Part shown: positions 1-8,800 of the stretch, piece after piece
Layout: the number at the start of each line of letters is the position of its first letter
How positions within the stretch are numbered: the first letter of the stretch is position 1
The notes under the pieces: generated by a model
What the model saw: the letters and a program-made list of their open reading frames with translations, nothing else
Told to the model about the DNA's origin: nothing
Databases searched by the model: none
From: an uncultured Verrucomicrobiales bacterium
GTDB taxonomy: Bacteria; Verrucomicrobiota; Verrucomicrobiia; Limisphaerales; JACDHS01
Direction: 5' to 3'
NCBI GenBank assembly: GCA_937983475.1
Contig: CALJZV010000571.1
Location: 1-24,689, forward strand
DNA: 24,689 nt
Position numbers and translations under genes: made by a program

Positions 1-1533
1 GCGCCGTCCGCTACGTCCACCGACGGCCTGTGGTTCGGCATGGCGGGCGAAGGCGGCACCTCGCGCGACTACCGCGCCTACGCAGGCAACCTTTCGGGAA
101 CGCAAATTGAATTGATTGGCCCGCCAGCCAGCGGTCTGGCCGAATCGAACAACGCGGCGGGGATTTATCCCTCGCTCTTTCCGGCCACGCGGTTTGAAAG
201 CCCCGGCGCGCCTGGAAAAAACTGGGTCGCCGCCGAGGTGCGCCAGGTGGACGGCGTCCTCACCTGGCTGCTGGATGGCACCGTGGTCGCCCAGCGCACC
301 AACACCGCTTCATTTACCTCGGGGAACGTCATGATCGGCCTGATGGACACCTTCAGCTCCATCGCCGCGCCCGCGAAGGATTCCTTCGTCCTCTTCGACA
401 ATGTGCGCGTTGAGGATTTGACCGGCGCGCCGCAACCGCCCTCCATCACCGCGCCGCCCTCCGATAAAACCTGTTCAGCCGGGACCAATGCTGTCTTCAC
501 CGTCGCGGCCACCGGTTCCGCGCCGCTGAATTTTCAATGGCATTTCAACGCGACGCCCATCTCAGGGGCGACCGGCACCGCGCTTCAACTGCTCAACATC
601 CAGCCGTCCCACGCCGGCCAATACACCGTCGTTGTGAGCAACGCCGCCGGCGCTGCCAGCGCGACGGCCACGCTGACCGTGCTTTCGGCGGGCGCGCGGT
701 TCGATTCCCTTGCCCGCGCCGAATCCGGAGCCGTGACGCTCTATTTTTCCGGAACCGAAGGGCAGGGTTATGCATTGGAAGCCTCGACGAACCTCATTTT
801 CTGGAAGCCAATCCGCGTGTTCCAGGGAAGCAACGGCCCGTTGCCCTTTGTGGACGCAGAAGCCGCCGGTTTGCCCTCGCGTTTCTACCGGGCGCGCGAA
901 ACGCCCGGCGCGTTTCTCCTGGCCGATTTTGAGAGCTTCACCAACGGCGCCATCGTGCTGTTTCAAAATCCCGCCTTTTCCGGCTCCACCACCGAACACC
1001 TGGACCTGGCGGCGGGCTCTTCCTGCCACGTGACCAACGTCTTTCCCGCTGGACCGGAGGGCAACCGGATGCTGCGCGCCTCGTGGACTTTCAAGCCGGG
1101 CACGAGCAATCCGTGGCTGCGGCTGACCAGCAACAACACCGCCAATTTGCCCAATCCCACAGTCGGTTTCGGGCACGCCGTGGTGTTCGACATCTACGCC
1201 GACAAGGCCATCTACGTGGCGCTCGGCCTGCGGGAAACGGGAACGACCGCCGCGCTGGGCGCCGATGGCGGCGCCTCGGGGGCCATCGAATGGGTGGGCG
1301 GTTCCACGGCCAACAGCAATCCGCCGCTGGGGCGCCTCGTCACGGCGGGTGAGTGGACGCAACTACAGTTTTTCATTTCCCAAGAACCGGTGCGCGGCTT
1401 CACCGGGAACGGCGTCCTGGAATCGGCCTCAGGCAAAGGCGTGCTGGAGCATCTGGCACTGGCACCCGCCTCGGGGCCGGGAGCCTACACCGTTTACCTC
1501 GACAATTTTCAGCTCATCGAACCGGGACTTTGA
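1..1533 (+). CDS. Secreted Ig-like / carbohydrate-binding-like multidomain protein (5' end missing)
   Basis: The reading frame is open from base 1, so the true start lies outside the window; the first in-window ATG at 40 is not a likely start. Three segments can be seen. The first, to about base 420, looks like the end of a concanavalin/LamG-like beta-sandwich and closes with a FDNVRVEDL strand. Next, about 430-680, is an immunoglobulin-like domain with the F-Q-W-H core Trp and the A-G-Q-Y-T-V-V-V-S-N tyrosine-corner motif. A short Y-A-L-E-A-S-T-N-L module follows (about 700-895), common in verrucomicrobial surface proteins. The last 200 residues form a second jelly-roll-like domain ending in Y-L-D-N-F-Q-L, as in carbohydrate-binding modules. 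There is no PEP-CTERM tail or membrane anchor at the C terminus. A role in surface or extracellular glycan binding is inferred; no catalytic motif is visible in the part present. Confidence 0.8.
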   Translation, partial: APSATSTDGLWFGMAGEGGTSRDYRAYAGNLSGTQIELIGPPASGLAESNNAAGIYPSLFPATRFESPGAPGKNWVAAEVRQVDGVLTWLLDGTVVAQRTNTASFTSGNVMIGLMDTFSSIAAPAKDSFVLFDNVRVEDLTGAPQPPSITAPPSDKTCSAGTNAVFTVAATGSAPLNFQWHFNATPISGATGTALQLLNIQPSHAGQYTVVVSNAAGAASATATLTVLSAGARFDSLARAESGAVTLYFSGTEGQGYALEASTNLIFWKPIRVFQGSNGPLPFVDAEAAGLPSRFYRARETPGAFLLADFESFTNGAIVLFQNPAFSGSTTEHLDLAAGSSCHVTNVFPAGPEGNRMLRASWTFKPGTSNPWLRLTSNNTANLPNPTVGFGHAVVFDIYADKAIYVALGLRETGTTAALGADGGASGAIEWVGGSTANSNPPLGRLVTAGEWTQLQFFISQEPVRGFTGNGVLESASGKGVLEHLALAPASGPGAYTVYLDNFQLIEPGL

Positions 1534-1675
1534 CTGCGCCCGGGAACGGACAGAAAAAAACTTTCCCAAGTCTTTCATTCAACCAATGGCGAAATAAAAC
1601 CGCCATGCGCCGCCAAAAGAATTGTCTTTGTCCCGCCCGATGCCGCCGGTAAATTCCACCAGTTTTACGCACTCT

Positions 1676-4600
1676 ATGAAACGAACGCTTCTTCTTTTCT
1701 TCGCGTTATGGATGTCGGCTTTGTCAGGATTTTCCCAGTCCGACCAACCGTTGCGGGTGTACATCCGCGGCGGTGAAAAAACCCACAGCGCGGGGCAGCA
1801 CGATCATCCGCTGTTCGTGCTGGAATGGCGCGAAATGCTGCGGCAGCGCGGCATCGCGTGCGAGGGGTCCATGCTGTTTCCCAGCGAGGCGCAACTGGAC
1901 AACGCCGACGTCATGGTGATGTACGCCCCCGACGGAGGCATCATCACCGCCAAGGAGCGCGAGCGGCTGGACAAGTTTCTCAAGCGCGGCGGCGGCCTGG
2001 TGGTGATCCACGACGCGGTTTGCGGCGATGACGCCCAGTGGTTCAAGACCATTATTGGCGGGGCGTGGGAGCACAAGCATTCCAAATATTACGAGGGCGA
2101 CGTCGCGCTTTATTTTCTCGACACCGAACACCCGATCACCCGGGGCATTTCCAACTTCGACCTCAACGACGAGATTTACTACGACCTGCACATGATGCCC
2201 GAGGCCCGCGTTCTGGCCTCAGCCTATAAACCCGATGAGCGCAATTCCCACGACGGCAAGATTCATCCCTCGGTTTACGACATTGCTCCGCAGATGTGGG
2301 TTTATGAAAAGGACAACTACCGCGCATTCGTTACCCTGCAGGGCCACAACCACAAAACCTTCAGCCTGCCGCATTTTCGCGCGCTGCTGCTGCGCGCCAT
2401 CGCCTGGACCGGAAAGCGGGATGTTGATTCCCTGTTGAATCAAGAGGAACTGGCCAGCCTGCGCTACCCGGTGGGCGGTCCGACCGCTCCGGAAGAATCC
2501 GCCGATAAAATCACCGTGCACCCGGACTTTTCCATTCAACTGGTGGCCGCCGAGCCATTGATTGAAAAACCGATCGCCCAGGACTGGGACGCGCAAGGGC
2601 GCCTCTGGGTGGCCGAAACGCCCGAATACCCGGCGGGCCGCCGCGGCGGCAAAGCGGGCGCCGAAATCATTGAACAACGCCCGACGCGGGACCGGATTTC
2701 CTATCTCGAGGACACCAACGGCGACGGATTGATGGACAAGAAAACGGTGTTCGCCGACGGATTGGAATTGATCACCGGGTTTGTGTTTCACCGGGACGGC
2801 GTGATCGTGGCTCAGGCACCCGACATTTTCTGGCTGCGCGACACGGACGGCGACGGCAAGGCCGACAAAAAGGAACTGCTTTACACCGGTTTTGGCACGC
2901 GCGACACGCACGCGGTGATGAGCAATTTGCGCTGGGGCATGGACGGCTGGGTTTACATGACCATCGGCTACAGCGGCGGCCAGGTGAAGTCCGCTGACGG
3001 CAAAAAGGATTTCGGCAATGTCGGCTCCGGTGTCCTGCGCTTCCGTCCCGACGGCAGCGATCTGGAACAGTTCTGCTCCAAGAACGGCAACACCTGGGGG
3101 CTGGATTTCCGCTGGGACGGCGAACTGTTTTTCTCGCAGGCCAACGGCAACCACATCAACCACGTGGTGATTCCCGAGCGCATTCTGGCCGCCGGAAAAT
3201 CCGGTTCGGCCACCAGCCACAAGAACATTGAGGACCACAAGAAAACATTGCCCATCCGCTCCTACGACAAGCAGGCCTACGTGCAAATTGACCACGTGGG
3301 CGGCTTCACCGCTGCCTCCGGAGCGGCGCTCTATCACGGCGGTGCCTGGCCGGAAAACTGGGACGGCGCGTTCTTTGTCTCCGAGCCGACGGTGAACCTC
3401 GTGCATCACGACGTGCTCAAGGCCGACGGCGTGACGTTTGTGGCCAGCAAGGACCGCGAGGCGGAATTCATCGCCGGGGTGGACCTTTGGTTCCGCCCAG
3501 TGGACCAGCGGGTCGGGCCGGACGGCGCGATGTACCTTCTGGATTTTTACAACCAGGCCGTGGTTCACAACGACACGCGCGGCCCGGTTCACGGCCCGGC
3601 CAACGCGGCGGTGCGTCCGGATCGCGACCATCATTTTGGCCGCATTTGGCGCGTCCAGCACAAGCAGGCAAAGCCCCTTCCAATGCCCAATCTGGCGCAG
3701 GCGTCCCCAGTCGAACTGGCCGCAGCGCTGGAACATCCCAACAACTGGGTGCGCATGACCGCCCACCGGCTGTTGGAGGAACGGCAGGCGCATGACGCGG
3801 CGCCCGCCCTGGAGCAGCTTTTAATTTCCCAGAAGCCGGCGTCGGCACGGGTTCATGCGCTGTGGGTGCTGGCCAAACTCGGGCGCGTCAATGACGAGAA
3901 ACTCTCCGACATTGCCGAGAGTCCCGAGCCGGCACTGGTCCGCAACGCCATGCAAATCGCCGCCGAGAAATACACGAGCGGACGCTTCCCGCCGTTCATG
4001 CGCGTGGCGATCATCAATTGGCTGAAAAAGGAAACTGACCCCCGCTCGCGCCTGGCCGCGCTGGTCGCGCTGGAGTCCATGCCGTTCGACAAGAAGATCA
4101 CAGAGGCCATCGTCGAAGCGTATCCCAAACTTGCCGATTCCTGGTCGCAAGCCGCGGCCCACGCGGTCTCCACCAAAAAACCGGCGGATTTCATCGAGAG
4201 CGCGATTTATGCGACCAACATTGTCTCCGGGCTGGAACCCTTGGTCACCTTCGCTGCCGGACATATCGCCAGCAAAAGCGACCTGGGCCAGATGGTCACG
4301 GCGTTCATTCACGTTTGCCTGGGGCCGGACAGCAGCGGCGGTCTCAAGGAAATTGTGCTGGACAAATTTGTGCGTGAAATGAAGCCCGAGGATGCGCCGC
4401 CCTGGTCGCCGATTCTGGAAAACTTCATCCAGAAAAGTCTGGTGGATGCCAATCCGCGCCTGCCCGCCGCGGCGCTGCCCCTGATTGTGCGGTGGGACAA
4501 GGAGGGCGTCTTTTCAGGCCAGACACGCGGCCTGATGACTCACCTGGCAGAAGTGGCCTTGAACGAAGGCATGCCCGATGCCGAACGCCTGCTGGCCGTC

Positions 4601-6685
4601 AACAGCCTGCTGGCGCTTCACCACAAAAACCCGGAAATCCTTTCCATGATGGTGCAGATCTTCATCTCGACAAAAAATGAAGCGCTACAGCGCCACCTGG
4701 GCGACCGGTTGGGCGAAATCCCCGATGCAGCCTTAAAGCTGGTGGACGCCTATCCCACGCTTAAGACGAACCTTCAGGAGGCGATCTTCACACAACTGCT
4801 CAAGCGGCCCGAATCCACCCAGTACTTCCTGGACGCCATCGTGACGGGAAAAATCGATCTTTCTACGTTTACCCCGTTACAGGTCAGCCGCCTGGTCAAC
4901 CACAGCAACAAGCGCGTCGCCGAGCGAGCCCAAAAAGTCGTGGACCAGATCCGCGGCCCGCAGTCCCGCGAGAAGGACGAAATCATCACCAAGCTGATGC
5001 CGGTCCTGGAAGAGCGCGCCAACTTCCACGTCGGCAGGGATCTCTTCCAGTACCAGTGCGCCGTCTGCCACCGGTTCAATGGCGAAGGCCAGGACGTGGG
5101 CCCCGACCTGACCGGCATGGGCGCGCATTCGGCCCTCGAGTTGCTGGCGCATATCGTGGACCCCAATCGCGTGGTGGAACCCAATTTCTCCACCGTGAGC
5201 ATCGAAACCAAGGATGGCGAATCCCACGACGGCATCGTCAGCCGCGAGAACGCCAACAGCGTCGTGCTCCGCAACGCCTCTGGCGACGTGGAAATCAAGA
5301 AGTCGGACATCAAAACCCGCAAGGCCACAGGCCGCTCGTTGATGCCCGAAGGCTTCGAAGGGCTGGGCGCGGGGGCCATCCGCGACCTGATTTTCTTCAT
5401 CCGGGAGAGTGAGAACAAATACCGCATTCTCAACCTTAAGCCGGCCTTCACCGCCAACAGCACCCAAGGCCTTTACCGCGATTCCAAGGATGCCAACGAA
5501 TCGCTGGCGTTCAAAAAGTTTGGCGTCACCAAGGTTGAAGGCGTTCCTTTTGAAATCATCAACCCCAAACTGGTCACCGCCGGCAAGAACGTGATCGTGT
5601 TGCGGGGCGGCTCAGGCTTTGCCAATTCCCTCCCATCCCGGGCGACCATCCCGAACATCAACCTTAAGGCCGTGAAGCTTCATTTTCTCGGAGGCGTGGC
5701 GGGTGGCGCAGACAACAATCTTCCGGCCGCCAAAATCACGGTGCACTACGAGGATGAGAAAACCGAGGAATTCACGCTGCACAACGGCCGGGACATCGCC
5801 GATTATACCAGCAGCGCGGACGTGCCCGGATCGAAGGCGGCGTCGGGCCTGTTGGAGCGTGGACAGTTGCGATGGTTCTCTCGTGACGTGCGCGGCGACG
5901 CGGCCATCGGCAGCATCACAATCGAAAGCTTCAATAACGCGGTGGCGCCTGTGTTTGTGGCCGTCACCGCGGAGGTCATCCCCCAAAAGTTCACGGTGGA
6001 GACCATTGACGATTTGAAGACCTTTTTCCCGATCAATTTCGGCCACATCCGCGTGTCGATGTTGGGCGGGGGCACGTCCCATGACTTCAAGAAATGGTTT
6101 AATGAAACCGACTCGGTGACGCTGGCCTATTCCACCTCCGCGCCCGTCAATTACACCGAGCAACTGGATTACTTCCTCAAGGATATCCATGAGAAAGACG
6201 TTCTTTACCTGTGCAACAATCAGCCCATCACCAACGATGTGCTGCGCAAGGCGATCTTTGATTTCGCCGACAAGGGGGGCGGGCTCATGCTCATTCATCC
6301 GGCGTTGTGGTACAACTGGAAGGACTGGCCCGAATACAACCGCGTGCTGGTCGGCGGCGGCACCCGGAAGCACGATCCTTACGGCGAAATAGAAGTCGTG
6401 ATCGACGACCGCTCGCATCCAATCATGCAGAACATTCCGCGCAGCTTCAAAGTCAAGGACGAGCTTTATCACTTCCTGCCCGACCCGGAAGGCACACCCA
6501 TCGAAGTGCTGGCCACGGGCAAAAACCCCGCCACCGGCGCAAGCTATCCCGTGGTCTGGATCGTCAAACACCCTAAGGCGCGGATTTTCTGCACCTCGCT
6601 GGGGCATGACGGAGACACGCACGAAAACATTGCCTTCCGGGTGATGCTGCAAAACGGCATGGCATGGGCTGCGGGCAAAAAATAA
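1676..6685 (+). CDS. ThuA - PVC-type dehydrogenase - HEAT-like - cytochrome c - ThuA fusion protein
   Basis: Predicted 1669-residue exported protein. The ATG at 1676 is chosen because it begins a clean signal peptide (MKRTLLLFFALWMSALSGFSQ); the frame extends upstream to 1622, but that would bury the signal. Domains in order: ThuA-like, about residues 27-247; a PVC-type membrane-bound dehydrogenase beta-propeller with EF-hand-like calcium loops (DTNGDGLMDKK, DTDGDGKADKK), about 276-664; alpha-helical HEAT-like repeats, about 680-1090; one cytochrome c domain with C-A-V-C-H at 1128-1132 and probable axial Met1223 in a S-L-M-P-E-G motif; a beta-rich NPCBM-like segment, about 1280-1435; and a second ThuA-like domain, about 1455-1669. 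In this family the propeller is thought to oxidise sugars or alcohols and pass electrons to the heme, and ThuA is linked to trehalose or other sugar use. Substrate is unknown. The periplasm or outer surface is the expected location. Confidence 0.9.
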   Translation: MKRTLLLFFALWMSALSGFSQSDQPLRVYIRGGEKTHSAGQHDHPLFVLEWREMLRQRGIACEGSMLFPSEAQLDNADVMVMYAPDGGIITAKERERLDKFLKRGGGLVVIHDAVCGDDAQWFKTIIGGAWEHKHSKYYEGDVALYFLDTEHPITRGISNFDLNDEIYYDLHMMPEARVLASAYKPDERNSHDGKIHPSVYDIAPQMWVYEKDNYRAFVTLQGHNHKTFSLPHFRALLLRAIAWTGKRDVDSLLNQEELASLRYPVGGPTAPEESADKITVHPDFSIQLVAAEPLIEKPIAQDWDAQGRLWVAETPEYPAGRRGGKAGAEIIEQRPTRDRISYLEDTNGDGLMDKKTVFADGLELITGFVFHRDGVIVAQAPDIFWLRDTDGDGKADKKELLYTGFGTRDTHAVMSNLRWGMDGWVYMTIGYSGGQVKSADGKKDFGNVGSGVLRFRPDGSDLEQFCSKNGNTWGLDFRWDGELFFSQANGNHINHVVIPERILAAGKSGSATSHKNIEDHKKTLPIRSYDKQAYVQIDHVGGFTAASGAALYHGGAWPENWDGAFFVSEPTVNLVHHDVLKADGVTFVASKDREAEFIAGVDLWFRPVDQRVGPDGAMYLLDFYNQAVVHNDTRGPVHGPANAAVRPDRDHHFGRIWRVQHKQAKPLPMPNLAQASPVELAAALEHPNNWVRMTAHRLLEERQAHDAAPALEQLLISQKPASARVHALWVLAKLGRVNDEKLSDIAESPEPALVRNAMQIAAEKYTSGRFPPFMRVAIINWLKKETDPRSRLAALVALESMPFDKKITEAIVEAYPKLADSWSQAAAHAVSTKKPADFIESAIYATNIVSGLEPLVTFAAGHIASKSDLGQMVTAFIHVCLGPDSSGGLKEIVLDKFVREMKPEDAPPWSPILENFIQKSLVDANPRLPAAALPLIVRWDKEGVFSGQTRGLMTHLAEVALNEGMPDAERLLAVNSLLALHHKNPEILSMMVQIFISTKNEALQRHLGDRLGEIPDAALKLVDAYPTLKTNLQEAIFTQLLKRPESTQYFLDAIVTGKIDLSTFTPLQVSRLVNHSNKRVAERAQKVVDQIRGPQSREKDEIITKLMPVLEERANFHVGRDLFQYQCAVCHRFNGEGQDVGPDLTGMGAHSALELLAHIVDPNRVVEPNFSTVSIETKDGESHDGIVSRENANSVVLRNASGDVEIKKSDIKTRKATGRSLMPEGFEGLGAGAIRDLIFFIRESENKYRILNLKPAFTANSTQGLYRDSKDANESLAFKKFGVTKVEGVPFEIINPKLVTAGKNVIVLRGGSGFANSLPSRATIPNINLKAVKLHFLGGVAGGADNNLPAAKITVHYEDEKTEEFTLHNGRDIADYTSSADVPGSKAASGLLERGQLRWFSRDVRGDAAIGSITIESFNNAVAPVFVAVTAEVIPQKFTVETIDDLKTFFPINFGHIRVSMLGGGTSHDFKKWFNETDSVTLAYSTSAPVNYTEQLDYFLKDIHEKDVLYLCNNQPITNDVLRKAIFDFADKGGGLMLIHPALWYNWKDWPEYNRVLVGGGTRKHDPYGEIEVVIDDRSHPIMQNIPRSFKVKDELYHFLPDPEGTPIEVLATGKNPATGASYPVVWIVKHPKARIFCTSLGHDGDTHENIAFRVMLQNGMAWAAGKK
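5057..5071 (+). other. Heme c attachment motif C-A-V-C-H
   Basis: The codons TGC GCC GTC TGC CAC encode the single CxxCH of the large fusion protein. The downstream G-P-D-L-T-G and S-L-M-P-E-G segments match the usual layout of a class I cytochrome c domain, so covalent heme attachment after export is expected. Confidence 0.9.
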
Positions 6686-6738
6686 ATTTGGGTTCACAGC
6701 CGAATTGTCGGCATTCGCTGCGCTTTGGGCGCTGGAAA

Positions 6739-8682
6739 TCATGCGCCCGGGATTTCTGCTGGCACCGAACTTTTTGCCGTTTCCCGGGGTCGGCTGAACT
6801 TGAGCAGCAATTGTCTTCGACCCGCAGTCTCGCTGGGAAGATCTATCCAAAACCGGCTGCCCTTGCCCAGTTGGGATTCCAGGCCGATTTTGCCGCCCAT
6901 TCGTTCCACGCCTTTCTTGACAATGGCCAGGCCGATGCCGGTTCCGGGAAAGATCTCGTTGGCGTGCAACCGCTGGAAAATCTGGAAGATTTTTTCGTGG
7001 AAGGCCGGCTCAATGCCGATGCCGTTGTCCTCAACCCATAGGCGCACCCGGTCGAATGTCGCCTCGGTTCGGATCACGACGTGCGGGGTTGTGCCGGACC
7101 GCACGAACTTCAGCGCGTTGGAAACCAGATTCAGCAGGATTTGGCGCATCACTGTAGCGTTGGCCCAGACGGGCTGCAGCGGTCGGTGGACTTCCATGCG
7201 CGCGGCCCTGGCTTTGATGTCCTGCGCCAGTTCCATCAGCGCGTGGTGCACCTCGTCCTCCAGATTGACCGCTTCGGCGGGCAGGTCCCGGTGCGCCAAC
7301 TGTCCGTATTCCAGCAGATCGCTGATGAGCGAATCCATCCGGCCAGCCGCGTTGTAGATGCGGTCGCAGTAGTCCTTGCCGGTCTCATCCATCCGTGGCG
7401 CGTAATCCTCCGACAAGGCCAGCGTGAAGCCGCGCATGGCCCGCAGTGGCGCGCGCAAATCATGCGCGATGGTGTAAAGAACCCCCTCCAGTGATGCCAC
7501 CGTTTCCTGCAATGCCGCCGTGCGCTCCGCCACGTGATGCTCCAGGTTGGCGGCATACGCGTCCACCTGCTCCTTGGCTGTCTCGAGTTCCCTTTGGGCC
7601 TGGATGAGATCGTGAATGTCGCTGCACGTGCCGAACCATTTGACAATCTTCCCCTCGCGATCGACCACCGGCCGGGCCCGGGCCATAAACCATCGGAAAC
7701 TGCCGTCGGCCTTGCGAAGGCGATGACGGAATTCAAACAACGCCCCGCTTTGCAAGCACCCCAGCCAGGTCGCTTTCATTTTCTCCGCATCCTCGGGATG
7801 CACCGCCTGCTGCCAGCCCCAACCCAATGCGGAACCGGGGAGCATCCCGGTGTATTCATAATAATGCGCATTAATGTAATCGGTCAGGCCATCAGGACCG
7901 GTCGTGAACACGATGTCCGGCACCGTTTCGGCCATGACGCGAAAACGCTCCTCACTTACCCGCAACGCCTCCATCTGCTGCCGCGCCTCGGTGACATCCC
8001 GGAACACCATGACCGCGCCGGCCAGTTGGTGCGTCGCGGTCAATATGGGCGCGGCGCAAATTTGCACCGAATATTGCCTTTCCGCGCCCGCCAGAGCCAA
8101 ATGGTCCGACAGACGGAACACCTGCCGCTCCCTCAGCGCCCACGACACCGGATTTTCCTTCGGTGCCTGCGTGTCTTCGGAAACCAGCTTGAACACCTCC
8201 TCGACGGGGTGCCCCACCGCTTCCGCCGCCGGAATGCCCGTCAAGGTTTCGGCCACCGGGTTGACGAAGGTGACCCGGCCGGTTTCGTCGGTGGTGATGG
8301 CGCCATCGCCGATGCTCCGGAAGGAAACCTTCATCGAGTCCCGCTGGCGTTGCAGTTGTTCAAACAGGGATCCAATCAGCAGGGCCACTGCGAAAAACAA
8401 CCCCGTATGCACCAAATTGCTGGCGCCGAAGAAGCCTTCGTCTTGAAAGAAAATGAAATAACGCCCCAACACGGCAAGCACCGCCGCCACAATCCCGGGC
8501 TTGATCCCTCCATACCATGCGGTCACCACCACCGCCGCCGTGAACAGCGTGGACGGAGTCTGCTCAATCCATGGCAACAGGAGCGCAGACAAACCAACAG
8601 CCAAAGCAATGGTGCCTAGCGCAACACTGTAACGAATTGCCTGTCGCGAATGGAATTTCCGGCGCGGGAAGCCGCCAAGCAT
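6739..8682 (-). CDS. Membrane-bound PAS sensor histidine kinase (DUF4118-type N terminus)
   Basis: Predicted 647-residue sensor kinase. The ATG at 8682 is preceded by a perfect AGGAGG at 5 bases, which favours it over the TTG one codon upstream. Residues 16-108 hold about four hydrophobic helices resembling the KdpD-type DUF4118 membrane module. PAS domain 1 spans about 119-232 and PAS 2 about 243-360; the latter ends in a PAC-like W-F-G-T-C-S-D-I-H stretch. A coiled coil (361-395) leads into a HisKA domain with I-A-H-D-L-R-A-P-L, phospho-acceptor His407. The HATPase domain has an N box (N518, N522), G1 D552-N-G-I-G and G2 G580-T-G-I-G-L. The HDLRAPLR form of the H box is shared with bacteriophytochrome-type kinases. 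No response regulator lies next to it, so its partner is unknown. It is convergent with the preceding gene, 53 bases apart, and divergent from the next. The signal sensed cannot be told from sequence. Confidence 0.93.
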   Translation of the reverse strand: MLGGFPRRKFHSRQAIRYSVALGTIALAVGLSALLLPWIEQTPSTLFTAAVVVTAWYGGIKPGIVAAVLAVLGRYFIFFQDEGFFGASNLVHTGLFFAVALLIGSLFEQLQRQRDSMKVSFRSIGDGAITTDETGRVTFVNPVAETLTGIPAAEAVGHPVEEVFKLVSEDTQAPKENPVSWALRERQVFRLSDHLALAGAERQYSVQICAAPILTATHQLAGAVMVFRDVTEARQQMEALRVSEERFRVMAETVPDIVFTTGPDGLTDYINAHYYEYTGMLPGSALGWGWQQAVHPEDAEKMKATWLGCLQSGALFEFRHRLRKADGSFRWFMARARPVVDREGKIVKWFGTCSDIHDLIQAQRELETAKEQVDAYAANLEHHVAERTAALQETVASLEGVLYTIAHDLRAPLRAMRGFTLALSEDYAPRMDETGKDYCDRIYNAAGRMDSLISDLLEYGQLAHRDLPAEAVNLEDEVHHALMELAQDIKARAARMEVHRPLQPVWANATVMRQILLNLVSNALKFVRSGTTPHVVIRTEATFDRVRLWVEDNGIGIEPAFHEKIFQIFQRLHANEIFPGTGIGLAIVKKGVERMGGKIGLESQLGKGSRFWIDLPSETAGRRQLLLKFSRPRETAKSSVPAEIPGA

Positions 8683-8686
8683 CAAT

Positions 8687-8693
8687 ACCTCCT
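8687..8693 (-). promoter_or_regulatory. Strong Shine-Dalgarno site of the histidine kinase gene
   Basis: On the minus strand the bases read AGGAGGT, 5 bases (from AGGAGG) before the ATG at 8682. It decides that start over the TTG at 8685 and contrasts with most genes here, which have no clear ribosome binding site. Confidence 0.8.
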
Positions 8694-8762
8694 AAGCTAA
8701 ATTAACTCCGCAATCCCGGTTCTGTCGAGGGGCGCGCCACCTGCTCTGAGCCACAAGCGCAT

Positions 8763-8792
8763 TTGACCCGGCAAGTGCCATCGGCTTATAAT
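8763..8792 (+). promoter_or_regulatory. Near-consensus sigma-70 promoter, leaderless start likely
   Basis: A -35 box TTGACC (8763-8768) and a perfect -10 box TATAAT (8787-8792) are separated by 18 bases. The start point expected 7-9 bases after the -10 box falls at about 8799-8801, which is on the ATG at 8801. The mRNA would then have essentially no 5' leader. The GTG at 8795 would lie upstream of the transcript and could not be used. Confidence 0.7.
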
Positions 8793-8800
8793 CAGTGCTG

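Noticed and set aside
1586..1606. Inverted repeat ATGGCG ... CGCCAT after the first gene, considered as a terminator
   Set aside because: The 9-base loop and lack of a downstream T-tract make it too weak to support.
2219..3793. A 524-codon open frame on the minus strand inside the large dehydrogenase gene
   Set aside because: It is antisense to a protein with clear domains throughout, and its translation is Val/His/Arg-rich with no motif. Long antisense frames are common in GC-rich genes.
6699..6712. Hairpin GCCGA-ATTG-TCGGC between the convergent ThuA fusion and kinase genes, considered as a terminator
   Set aside because: The stem is only 5 bp and there is no T-run on either side.
5612..6850. 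A 412-codon minus-strand frame across the end of the ThuA fusion gene and the kinase 3' end
   Set aside because: It overlaps two real genes and shows no domain; it is a codon-bias shadow.
7534..8619. A 361-codon plus-strand frame inside the histidine kinase gene
   Set aside because: The kinase on the other strand has all expected motifs; this frame is His/Arg/Gln-rich without any family signature.
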